Assembly: GCA_021779935.1 (NCBI GenBank)
Contig: JAJXZT010000006.1
Span: forward strand, 28,756-92,755
Direction: 5' to 3'
DNA from: Acidobacteriota bacterium
GTDB lineage: Bacteria; Acidobacteriota; Terriglobia; Terriglobales; Acidobacteriaceae
DNA length: 64,000 nucleotides
The position numbers and the translations under genes were made by a program. Positions 36,956-44,016 of this stretch are shown here, piece by piece; the first letter of the stretch is position 1; every line of letters begins with the position of its first letter. The notes below the pieces were generated by a model. It was not told where the DNA came from and did no database searches. It worked only from the letters and a program-made list of their open reading frames with translations.

Positions 36956-38428
36956 CTAGACCGCAATCACGAGTCTGTCTGGATCTTCAGGCTGCCCTAT
37001 GGGTTGTAGTTTTCTGTTCGTGAGGTACGGCTGCAACTGCGCCAGGAAGCTCTCTGACCAGCGATGGACGTTTTCCCGCCGGACCGTGCGGCGCAGACGC
37101 TGCATGCGGCGACGGCGTTCCCGAGGATCGAGCATCAGTGCAAGATGCAGCGACTCGGCGACGCCTTGTATGTCGTTTGGGTTCACCAGCAACGCTTCTT
37201 TCATCTGCGAAGCTGCACCGGCAAATTCGCTTAGCACCAGCACTCCGGTGCAATCCACCTGTGCCGCACAGAATTCCTTCGCCACAAGGTTCATTCCATC
37301 CTTGAGCGGAGTCACCAGCGCGACGTCTGCGGCACGGTAGTGCGCGACCAGTTGTGCCCGCTCCAGTGAGCGGTAGACGAAATGGATCGGCACCCATCCC
37401 GTGTGCGTAAAGCGTCCGTTGATACGACTTACCAACTGTTCGATCTCCACTCGCAGGGCACGATATCGCGGCACGTCTTCGCGGCTGGGAACAACGATCT
37501 GCACGAGCACAACGGTGCGATGGAGTTCCGGATGGTTTTCCAAAAGGTTTTCGAAGGCTCGCAGACGCTCGGGAATCCCCTTTGTGTAGTCGAGCCGGTC
37601 CACCCCCAGGACGATCCTCATACCTGGCAATGCCGCTCGCAAAAGGTGGGTTTCCTGCAATACCCCGGTGGACGCAGCATGATTGGCAAATTCTTCGAAG
37701 TCGATGCCAATCGGCTCCGTGACCACGTTTGACCGCTGGCCCGGACGGTGCATATAAAACGCTTCGCCGTCGCGCGCAGCCTTGACGGTAGTGAGAGCGC
37801 GACAACACTGCACGAAATTGCGCGAATCGCGCGGCGTCTGGAATCCGATCAGGTCATGTTCGAGCAGAGCTTCGAGCACCTGTTTCCGCCACGGTAGCTT
37901 GCTGAAGATATCCAGCGATGGAAACGGGATGTGCTGGAAGAATGCGATACGCGAACGAATGCCGCGCCGCCGCAACGACGACGCGACCAGCGCCAGGTGG
38001 TAGTCGTGAACCCAGATGATGTCCTCCGGCTGCGCGACTTCCGACACGACGTCCGCGTAGGTTTCATTCACGTCGACGTATGTGTTCCAGTACGAAGGAT
38101 CAAAATTGCAGCTCGACTGCAGGTCGTGGAAGAGTGGCCAGATGATCTCGTTGGAAAACCCGAAATAAAATTTCGCGACCTGTTCCGGCGTAAGAACCAC
38201 TGGGAAGAGATCGCAATTTATCCCCGCTGCGGCCGGCGCCAGCCACTCGCGCTTTACCTCGCCATCGGTACCTGTCCAGCCTATCCAACTTGCGTGGTAG
38301 TCGGAAACAACAGCGCGCATGGCGGTGACAAGGCCGCCGGAACTCGGCTTTACGTCAATGCTGCCGCCGGCGTGCGAAACGGTGACCGGAAGACGATTCG
38401 AAACGATGATGATGCGTGGTTCCGTCAT
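36956..38428 (-). CDS. otsA: Trehalose-6-phosphate synthase OtsA
   Basis: This 490-residue GT20 glycosyltransferase transfers glucose from UDP-glucose to glucose-6-phosphate. IIVSNRLPVTVSHAGG at the start, then SSGGLVTAM, IIWVHDYHLALVASSLRRRG, LGVDRLDYTKGIPERLRAF and TPLKDGMNLVAKEFCAAQ, are the usual substrate-binding motifs. The ATG overlaps the otsB stop by 4 nt (ATGA), so the two are translationally coupled. The product is probably used as an osmolyte or stress protectant. Confidence 0.95.
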   Translation of the reverse strand: MTEPRIIIVSNRLPVTVSHAGGSIDVKPSSGGLVTAMRAVVSDYHASWIGWTGTDGEVKREWLAPAAAGINCDLFPVVLTPEQVAKFYFGFSNEIIWPLFHDLQSSCNFDPSYWNTYVDVNETYADVVSEVAQPEDIIWVHDYHLALVASSLRRRGIRSRIAFFQHIPFPSLDIFSKLPWRKQVLEALLEHDLIGFQTPRDSRNFVQCCRALTTVKAARDGEAFYMHRPGQRSNVVTEPIGIDFEEFANHAASTGVLQETHLLRAALPGMRIVLGVDRLDYTKGIPERLRAFENLLENHPELHRTVVLVQIVVPSREDVPRYRALRVEIEQLVSRINGRFTHTGWVPIHFVYRSLERAQLVAHYRAADVALVTPLKDGMNLVAKEFCAAQVDCTGVLVLSEFAGAASQMKEALLVNPNDIQGVAESLHLALMLDPRERRRRMQRLRRTVRRENVHRWSESFLAQLQPYLTNRKLQPIGQPEDPDRLVIAV

Positions 38429-39219
38429 TGAACACCTCCGGTTATTTCAATCCACGTTTCGAGAAAGGCGATGACTTCATCGGGTGGTTTCAGCCACACC
38501 TCTGCGGAAGTTTCGCGATAGCTTGGTCGCACCAGGATGCCCAGGCCTCGCCCGCCGATCACTCGGAATGCATCCTCATCCGTGGGGTCATCGCCGAGAT
38601 AGCAAACAGCCGCATCCTCCCTGTGTTCGGCGAGAATCTCGCGAACCACCTTTCCCTTGTTTGCGAGCATGGTGCGAAGTTCCAGCCCGCCATCAAATGC
38701 AATTTGTTCGAGCCCGACACCAGCGGCAAAGAGAGAAAAAGTTCGGCTTGCGATTTCGGCAACTTCCTCGCGCGCGTTTTGGGAAAGATCGCGCCAATGA
38801 ACTGCGATGCTGCCCGGTTTGCACTCCACCTGCCTGTTCAGGCCTTCCATCTGCAGGAACTGAAACGCCGAAGCCAGCGCAGCCTGGGTCTCGCCGGGAA
38901 GTTCGGGGCGCACGTAATTGCCATCTGGCCAGAGCCGCTCCAACCCATGCGAGCCCCAGATTTCCGGCATCGGGTGCGCTGGCAGCAGGCGAGGAATGTC
39001 AGTCGCCCTGCGGCCCGTGACAATTGCCACGTGAGTCTGCGCGCAACGCCCAATTGCACCGATCAACTCCGTGACGTCCGGGTATGGGTACGCGGATTCG
39101 CGCTCGGCCACGAAGGGAGCCAATGTGCCGTCATAGTCCAACAACAGGAGGCGCTCCGGAGCACACGCCACGGAATGAAGGAAGTCCTCTAATCTTGTGG
39201 AACCCTGGATTAACTGCAT
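38425..39219 (-). CDS. otsB: Trehalose-6-phosphate phosphatase OtsB
   Basis: This 264-residue HAD-family phosphatase has LLLDYDGTLAPF (motif I, nucleophile Asp), AIVTGRR (motif II) and VCYLGDDPTDEDAFRVI (motif IV). It removes phosphate from trehalose-6-phosphate made by OtsA. The ATG at 39219 has AAAGGAG 6 nt upstream; a TTG two codons earlier touches that site and is rejected. It is the first gene of otsB-otsA. Confidence 0.94.
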   Translation of the reverse strand: MQLIQGSTRLEDFLHSVACAPERLLLLDYDGTLAPFVAERESAYPYPDVTELIGAIGRCAQTHVAIVTGRRATDIPRLLPAHPMPEIWGSHGLERLWPDGNYVRPELPGETQAALASAFQFLQMEGLNRQVECKPGSIAVHWRDLSQNAREEVAEIASRTFSLFAAGVGLEQIAFDGGLELRTMLANKGKVVREILAEHREDAAVCYLGDDPTDEDAFRVIGGRGLGILVRPSYRETSAEVWLKPPDEVIAFLETWIEITGGVQ

Positions 39220-39294
39220 GAACAACTCCTTTCGCGGTGGACGGGAAGGACTGAAGCGGCAAAAGCCGCACCTACGTCAGCGAAAGTAAGGGCA

Positions 39295-39552
39295 CTAGCA
39301 GAGGCGGGAACAGTTCAGGTCGACGAGACCAACAGGCTGCCAAACAGGTGGCTGCGGAAAGAACTCCACCCGCGCACGACGCAGCAGGGCCGCAAGGATG
39401 AACGCAAGCGTGGCGGGGAGGATAACCAGTAGCAAAGCCGCCATCCAGGCTCGATTTGCGGTTGGCGCCAGATTGAGCACCGGCGACACGCAGACCCACA
39501 GCACTGCTATAGACAGCACTATGGCCACCGCGATTTTGAACGAGACGTGCAT
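39295..39552 (-). CDS. Small two-helix membrane protein, unknown
   Basis: This 85-residue protein has two hydrophobic helices (IAVAIVLSIAVLWVCV and AALLLVILPATLAFILAAL), a basic RR cluster, and a soluble tail ending in two cysteines. No family is recognised. A TAAAAT hexamer lies 9 nt before the ATG and there is no ribosome binding site. It lies between otsB and the HIT gene on the same strand. Codon use appears unremarkable, but such a short frame is only moderately certain. Confidence 0.5.
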   Translation of the reverse strand: MHVSFKIAVAIVLSIAVLWVCVSPVLNLAPTANRAWMAALLLVILPATLAFILAALLRRARVEFFPQPPVWQPVGLVDLNCSRLC

Positions 39553-39561
39553 CTAACTTGT

Positions 39562-39567
39562 ATTTTA
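39562..39567 (-). promoter_or_regulatory. -10-like box (TAAAAT) before the small membrane protein gene
   Basis: TAAAAT on the minus strand ends 9 nt before the ATG, again leaving a very short or absent leader. Confidence 0.3.
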
Positions 39568-39624
39568 TCGCGGACAGGCTCAAGATGCCAGAAAAATCGA
39601 AGGATGTGCTTTATTTTGAATAGC

Positions 39625-40107
39625 TTATAAAGATAGTTTTTGGCGAATTCGACGGTACGTTTCGTTCAGGTCTTCGGGCAAAATGCGCGTTTCGCCCACG
39701 ACGCTGATGAAGTTCGCGTCTGCCACCCAACGGGGCAGCACGTGCATGTGAATGTGGCCCTCTACTCCGGCTCCGGCCGCTTTGCCGATGTTCATTCCCA
39801 GGTTGATCCCGTCCGGCCGGTAGAGCTCGCGCAGCACGGCTTCCATGCGCTGCGTCAGAGCCATCATCTCCTGGGCCGCGGCCTCTGGAAGGCTCTGCAA
39901 CTGGTCGAGGTGCTGGTAGGGCACCACCATTACGTGACCCGAGGTGTAAGGGAAGGCGTTGAGGATGACGAAGCAGTGTTCCCCGCGATGGACAATATGG
40001 ACCTCTTCGTCGGGTCTCTGGACAAGCTGGCAGAAAACGCACTCGGAGGTTTTCTGACCGGTACTGGTGATGTAAGCGTAGCGCCATGGCGTCCAGAGAT
40101 AGTCCAT
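39625..40107 (-). CDS. HIT-family (histidine triad) hydrolase
   Basis: This protein of about 160 residues starts MDYLWTPWRYAYI, a typical HIT beginning, followed by the cysteine pair CVFCQL. NAFPYTSGHVMVVPYQHLDQ and the histidine triad GHIHMHVLPRW come later. HIT proteins hydrolyse nucleotide phosphates such as AMP derivatives or Ap4A; the precise substrate is unknown. The frame is open further upstream, with GTG at 40134 giving 9 more residues. Neither start has a good ribosome binding site; the conserved MDYLW start is preferred. Confidence 0.88.
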   Translation of the reverse strand: MDYLWTPWRYAYITSTGQKTSECVFCQLVQRPDEEVHIVHRGEHCFVILNAFPYTSGHVMVVPYQHLDQLQSLPEAAAQEMMALTQRMEAVLRELYRPDGINLGMNIGKAAGAGVEGHIHMHVLPRWVADANFISVVGETRILPEDLNETYRRIRQKLSL

Positions 40108-40262
40108 GGGCGGCAGGTTAACAGAATCCGGCACCGGTAGAGAAATTCATGCAACCGCAAGAGGTATTTTGACGTCACATGTAGGTGTGTTGTGCGTCCT
40201 CGCGGAAGGTAAGTTTTGTGCCGTGAAAGGTGTGCAGCCACGAGATTAACGGTGTCTGGCGT

Positions 40263-40292
40263 TTGACACTCTTTCGGCGGCATTGCTATAGT
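40263..40292 (+). promoter_or_regulatory. Sigma-70-type promoter of rpsA
   Basis: TTGACA (40263-40268) and TATAGT (40287-40292) are separated by 18 nt. This is the best consensus promoter in the window. The transcript start would be near 40299, about 156 nt before the rpsA ATG. Confidence 0.75.
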
Positions 40293-40352
40293 CAAGACAG
40301 TCCTCTTAGGGTGGAGTCTGCTCCGCGAGGATCCGGCCGCTGGATTGTCCAA

Positions 40353-40369
40353 GCTCACTCTGAGTGAGC
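40353..40369 (+). repeat. Hairpin in the rpsA leader (GCTCACT-CTG-AGTGAGC)
   Basis: A perfect 7-bp stem with a 3-nt loop lies in the untranslated leader, about 85 nt before the start codon. No T run follows, so it is not a terminator. Confidence 0.45.
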
Positions 40370-40454
40370 CAATCATTCCAATAGACTTACGCCAGCAGTC
40401 CGTACTAATAAGGCTCCCCACACGTCTCTCTAGACGCTGGGCTGATGCGAACCG

Positions 40455-42287
40455 ATGGCTTCTGAAGAAATCCGTAACGATACCCCCTCTGAGCCGAACC
40501 TGCAAGATGGCTCGTCCGAAAAGACCCCAGTCGAAGTTCAAAGCACGCCACAATCCAAATCCAGCGAGCGGCCCGCTGCGGGTCCAACTCGCATTGAAAA
40601 AGAAAACATGACGGAAGATTTCGCAACCGCACTCGAATCATTCGAGCAAGAACAAGCCGAACTCGCCGCTAACGAAGACCGTGTCCTGAAGGGCACCGTC
40701 GTTAGCATCAACAGCAACTACCTCGTCGTGGACATCGGTCTGAAGTCCGAGGGCGTCGTTCCACTCGCTGAAGTGCAGGACCACGAAGGCAATGTGCGTT
40801 TCCAGCCCGGCGACTCGATCGATGTGATGACCGAGAAGGGCCACACGGAAGAGGGTTACGTCAACCTGTCGTTCCAGAGGGCTCAACGTCTCCACGCGTG
40901 GGACGAGATCGAAAAAGCGTACAACGAGAAATCTTCCATCAAGGTTCGCGTGCTGGATCGCATCAAGGGCGGCGTAACCGTGGACATCATGGGCGCGCGG
41001 GCGTTCCTGCCCGGCTCGCAGGTCGATGTCCGGCCCGTCCGCAACCTGGACGCTCTGAAGAGCCAGGAACTCGAAGTTCGCATCATCAAGCTGAACAAGA
41101 AGCGCGGCAATATTGTTGTCAGCCGCAAGCAGCTTTTGGACGAGGAAATTTCAGCGAAGCGTGAAGAGACGCTCAAGCACCTGGAAGAGGGCTCGATTCT
41201 GACCGGCACGGTCAAGAACCTGACCGACTACGGTGCGTTTGTGGACATGGGCGGTATCGACGGCCTGCTTCACATCACCGATATGTCGTGGGGACGCCTG
41301 ACGCACCCGCGCGACCTCGTACAGGTTGGCGATCAGATCCAGGTAAAAGTTCTGAAGTTCGACCGCGATAAACAGCGCGTTTCTCTGGGCTTCAAGCAGT
41401 TGACGCCTGACCCGTGGCTCGATGCCGCTGAGCGGTACCCGATTGGCGCGCATGTCGCCGGCAGGGTCATCAGCGTTACCGACTACGGCGCCTTCATCGA
41501 GCTCGAGCAGGGTATTGAAGGCCTGGTTCACGTCAGTGAGATGACGTGGTCCAAGCGCATGAAGCACCCCTCCAAGCTGGTAAACGTTGGCGATCAGGTG
41601 GAAGCGGTCGTTCTGAACGTAAACCCGCAGGAACGCCGCATCTCGCTCGGCCTCAAACAGCTTGAGTCGAACCCGTGGGAGACGCTGCACGAGAAGTACC
41701 CAATGGGTTCGGTCGTGGAGGGCAAGGTCCGCAACCTTACTGACTTCGGCGCCTTCATCGAGATCGAGGACGGAATCGACGGCTTGGTTCACGTCAGCAA
41801 CCTGAGCTGGACGAAGCGGATCAAGCATCCTTCGGAAGTGCTGAAGAAGGGCGACAAGGTCAAGGCGATCGTACTGGCCATTGAACCGGAAAACCGCCGG
41901 CTTTCGCTGGGCGTAAAGCAGTTGCAACCGGACGTGTGGGAGCAGTTTTTTGATACCCATCGGGTGGGCGACGTGATTCACGGCAAGGTGCTGCGGCTCG
42001 CCAGTTTCGGAGCTTTCGTTGAAATCGCCGAGGGTGTTGAGGGCCTGTGCCACAACTCCGAGGCCGTCGATGCGAACAGCATTCCGATGCAGTTGGAGCC
42101 CGGCCAGGAATTCGACTTCAAGATTATCAAGATGAATCCTGAAGAAAAGAAGGTTGGCCTGAGCATCCGCGCCGTGGGGGAAGAAGCGACCCGCGCCGAT
42201 ATCGAGAGCTACAAGCACCCGGCATCTTCGCCGGGTACCTCGACGATTGGCGAACTGCTACAGTGGAAACGCTCTTCGGACGAGTAA
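40455..42287 (+). CDS. rpsA: 30S ribosomal protein S1
   Basis: This 610-residue protein carries six S1 OB-fold repeats. They include EDRVLKGTVVSINSNYLVVD (1), VRVLDRIKGGVTVDIMGARA (2), LTGTVKNLTDYGAFVDMGGI (3), AGRVISVTDYGAFIELEQGI (4), VEGKVRNLTDFGAFIEIEDG (5) and HGKVLRLASFGAFVEIAEGV (6). S1 helps mRNA bind the 30S subunit. An acidic and proline-rich N-terminal extension of about 70 residues precedes repeat 1. No strong Shine-Dalgarno sequence is seen before the ATG, as is common for rpsA. A terminator follows the gene. Confidence 0.96.
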   Translation: MASEEIRNDTPSEPNLQDGSSEKTPVEVQSTPQSKSSERPAAGPTRIEKENMTEDFATALESFEQEQAELAANEDRVLKGTVVSINSNYLVVDIGLKSEGVVPLAEVQDHEGNVRFQPGDSIDVMTEKGHTEEGYVNLSFQRAQRLHAWDEIEKAYNEKSSIKVRVLDRIKGGVTVDIMGARAFLPGSQVDVRPVRNLDALKSQELEVRIIKLNKKRGNIVVSRKQLLDEEISAKREETLKHLEEGSILTGTVKNLTDYGAFVDMGGIDGLLHITDMSWGRLTHPRDLVQVGDQIQVKVLKFDRDKQRVSLGFKQLTPDPWLDAAERYPIGAHVAGRVISVTDYGAFIELEQGIEGLVHVSEMTWSKRMKHPSKLVNVGDQVEAVVLNVNPQERRISLGLKQLESNPWETLHEKYPMGSVVEGKVRNLTDFGAFIEIEDGIDGLVHVSNLSWTKRIKHPSEVLKKGDKVKAIVLAIEPENRRLSLGVKQLQPDVWEQFFDTHRVGDVIHGKVLRLASFGAFVEIAEGVEGLCHNSEAVDANSIPMQLEPGQEFDFKIIKMNPEEKKVGLSIRAVGEEATRADIESYKHPASSPGTSTIGELLQWKRSSDE

Positions 42288-42311
42288 CCAGCGTTCATGA
42301 GAGATAGCAAG

Positions 42312-42336
42312 GGCCGCCAGCGATGGCGGCCTTTTT
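42312..42336 (+). terminator. Rho-independent terminator of rpsA
   Basis: GGCCGCCA-GCGA-TGGCGGCC followed by TTTTT, 24 nt after the rpsA stop. Confidence 0.88.
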
Positions 42337-42428
42337 GTCGTGATGAGAAGAATTCCGCGGAGCATCGGATTCAGCGAAATTGCCGGTTTCATGCAAGCCT
42401 TTTGGCATGAACGATCGTGAGGAATGCT

Positions 42429-42821
42429 ATGTGGAGATCATTTCGCAAAGCAGCCATTTTTAGCGCCGTTGTCATTTCATTCGGTATGGGGCTGGATCTG
42501 GTGTTCCACTTCATCGGCGCGCACTGGGCCAGTGAAGTCTTCGTCGAGAACATTCTCACCGGATTACTTGCAGGGTGGGCCGGTTTCACCTTCATGGAAG
42601 ACCGGCGGCATAGGATGGAGCAACGCATGGAAGCGCTGGCCTACCTCAACCATCACATCCGCAATGCTCTCACCGCCATCGAACTTTCCAAGTACGCACC
42701 CGACGACGATCAGCGATTCCACATTATTGAGGACGCCAGCCGTCGCATCGAATTGACGATCCGCAAAATCTCCGAGCAGGAGCACGTCTCCATCGATTAC
42801 ACGAACACGATCATCCCGTAA
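42429..42821 (+). CDS. Short membrane protein with orphan histidine-kinase-like DHp segment
   Basis: This 130-residue protein has two membrane helices (AAIFSAVVISFGMGLDLVFH and VENILTGLLAGWAGFTFM), then a helix with LNHHIRNALTAIELSKY. That helix resembles the H-box of histidine kinases (H75/H76). A second helix follows (DASRRIELTIRKISEQEH). There is no ATP-binding domain, so it cannot phosphorylate itself; it could be a phosphotransfer or signalling partner, or a chance resemblance. The ATG at 42429 has GAGGAA at about 4 nt; a GTG four codons earlier is less likely. Confidence 0.6.
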   Translation: MWRSFRKAAIFSAVVISFGMGLDLVFHFIGAHWASEVFVENILTGLLAGWAGFTFMEDRRHRMEQRMEALAYLNHHIRNALTAIELSKYAPDDDQRFHIIEDASRRIELTIRKISEQEHVSIDYTNTIIP

Positions 42822-42825
42822 ATGG

Positions 42826-42848
42826 AAAAAGCCGGACCAAAGTCCGGC
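42826..42848 (-). terminator. Rho-independent terminator of the small exported protein gene
   Basis: On the minus strand, GCCGGAC-TTTG-GTCCGGC is followed by TTTTTCC, 20 nt past the stop of the gene at 42869-43228. Confidence 0.82.
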
Positions 42849-42868
42849 GGCGTGTCGGAGATCAGAAT

Positions 42869-43228
42869 TTATTCCACTTTGATGTGCAGGTTAATGCGTG
42901 CCTGCCGACGGCTATCGAAGGAGCTGAGAGTCTTGGTGTCGCTCTTGTTTCCCTTCCACTCGGCGTGAACTTCGTAGTCGTCGTTTGGTGAAAGTGAATG
43001 GAAGCTGTACGAGCCGTCCTTCTCTGCGATGTAGGTCTTCACCGTAAGCGTGCGCGTGTTTTTCAAGTAGACGATGGCGTCCGCCAGCGGTTTGTCACTC
43101 TTGGTCATCACGGTGCCGATCAGTGTGCGCGTGGCCGGTTGATCGGAGGCAACCGCAGGCGTGGCCTGCATTGCGAACAGAAGCACTGCCCCCAGCATGA
43201 TGGCGCTGAGCTTTAACAACCTATTCAA
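42869..43228 (-). CDS. Small exported CarboxypepD_reg-like protein
   Basis: This 119-residue protein has a signal peptide (1-28, AMQATPAVASD), then one carboxypeptidase-regulatory-like beta domain (LIGTVMTKSDKPLADAIVYL, EKDGSYSFHSLSPNDDYEVH). It ends RQARINLHIKVE. It probably sits in the periplasm. It resembles the domain at the N-terminus of the Oar-type receptor but stands alone. The next upstream gene encodes a similar small exported protein, so they may be paralogues acting together. Confidence 0.75.
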   Translation of the reverse strand: MNRLLKLSAIMLGAVLLFAMQATPAVASDQPATRTLIGTVMTKSDKPLADAIVYLKNTRTLTVKTYIAEKDGSYSFHSLSPNDDYEVHAEWKGNKSDTKTLSSFDSRRQARINLHIKVE

Positions 43229-43252
43229 GACACACCTCCCCGGGCTCTGGAC

Positions 43253-43663
43253 TCACTTCGTTAGATGCAAGGCGATGTCCTGACGTTCATCGTCTTCAAT
43301 GTGAACAGTGACTTGTGGCCGCGCTTTTCCTTTTGGCACTTTGATGTCGGCCCACACAATGTAGTCTACCTTGCCGGGAGGCACCCGTACCGCAAACTCG
43401 CCGGCATGGTCGGAATAGGCCTCCCACTGGACTTTCTTTTCATTTGCCCGGCGGACCTTGATATGGACTCCATAGACCGGATAGTTATTCGGTCCCCAGA
43501 CAGTACCGTAGATGAGGGCATAGTCTTTTTCGAGGTTTTTCTGCGCGGAGGAATGCCCATGATGTCGAGGGCTGGCCGCCAGCCTGAGGCCCGGGCACAC
43601 CAAGATCGCAAGCAGCGTAAACGCCACTACGATGGCCAAGCGCGGAGATTTATCAGTAGTCAC
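43253..43663 (-). CDS. Second small exported CarboxypepD_reg-like protein
   Basis: This 136-residue protein starts at GTG with an N-terminal hydrophobic segment (LAIVVAFTLLAILVCPGL), either signal peptide or anchor. A beta domain with YGTVWGPNNYPVYGVHIKVR and HAGEFAVRVPPGKVDYIVWA follows. The start overlaps the LysW-like gene by 11 nt, so the two are coupled. It reads as another single-domain carboxypeptidase-regulatory-like protein. Confidence 0.68.
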   Translation of the reverse strand: MTTDKSPRLAIVVAFTLLAILVCPGLRLAASPRHHGHSSAQKNLEKDYALIYGTVWGPNNYPVYGVHIKVRRANEKKVQWEAYSDHAGEFAVRVPPGKVDYIVWADIKVPKGKARPQVTVHIEDDERQDIALHLTK

Positions 43664-43859
43664 TATCTCTGTCTTCTTCTTCGTCGTCTTCGTCTTCGTC
43701 CTCCTCGTCGTCTTCTTCGCTTACGCGGCTAAGCTCGAGAGGCTCAAGACCGACAACCTCGAAATCCGTGCCGCACTCAAGGCAGGAGACAATCTCCCCC
43801 TCATCGAGTTCTTCTTCCTCGATATCCAGATCGCTTTCGCACTCTGGGCACAAAACCAT
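43653..43859 (-). CDS. LysW/ArgW-like zinc-ribbon carrier-type protein
   Basis: This 68-residue protein begins MVLCPECESDLDIEEEELDE with CxxC pairs C4/C7 and C26/C29 (IVSCLECG). The block TDFEVVGLEPLEL matches LysW-type amino-group carrier proteins used in lysine or arginine synthesis. The C-terminus is a run of acidic residues ending RDSDY, not the EDWGE acceptor motif of true carriers. Its start has a perfect GGAGG at 6 nt, better than longer starts. No LysX, LysZ or ArgX gene is nearby, so its role is open. Confidence 0.75.
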   Translation of the reverse strand: MVLCPECESDLDIEEEELDEGEIVSCLECGTDFEVVGLEPLELSRVSEEDDEEDEDEDDEEEDRDSDY

Positions 43860-43895
43860 GACAATCCTCCACCTCGATGGCCCGGTGGTCCGCAC

Positions 43896-44016
43896 AAACC
43901 AGATATATCCCCGGAACCGTCTTGCATTTATATTTAAGGTCTCTTCCCGGCAGCGTCAAGAGGTCCGTCGTCAGAAAGATTAGGCTATGGGAAGTATTTC
44001 GTATTGAGGATGGCCC
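43896..44016. other. Divergent promoter region between the LysW-like gene and the M28 peptidase gene
   Basis: This 121-nt stretch has an AT-rich patch (TTTATATTTAAGG near 43926-43940), probably containing promoters for both directions. No gene is seen. Confidence 0.35.

Larger units (their letters stand above)
40108..40454 (+). other. Promoter and long leader region of rpsA
   Basis: This gap, about 347 nt as annotated, holds the rpsA promoter and a leader of about 155 nt, with no gene. The leader has a perfect 7-bp hairpin at 40353-40369 and no strong Shine-Dalgarno sequence before the ATG. S1 genes in other bacteria are autoregulated through such leaders, so this may be a binding target for S1. 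Confidence 0.5.
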
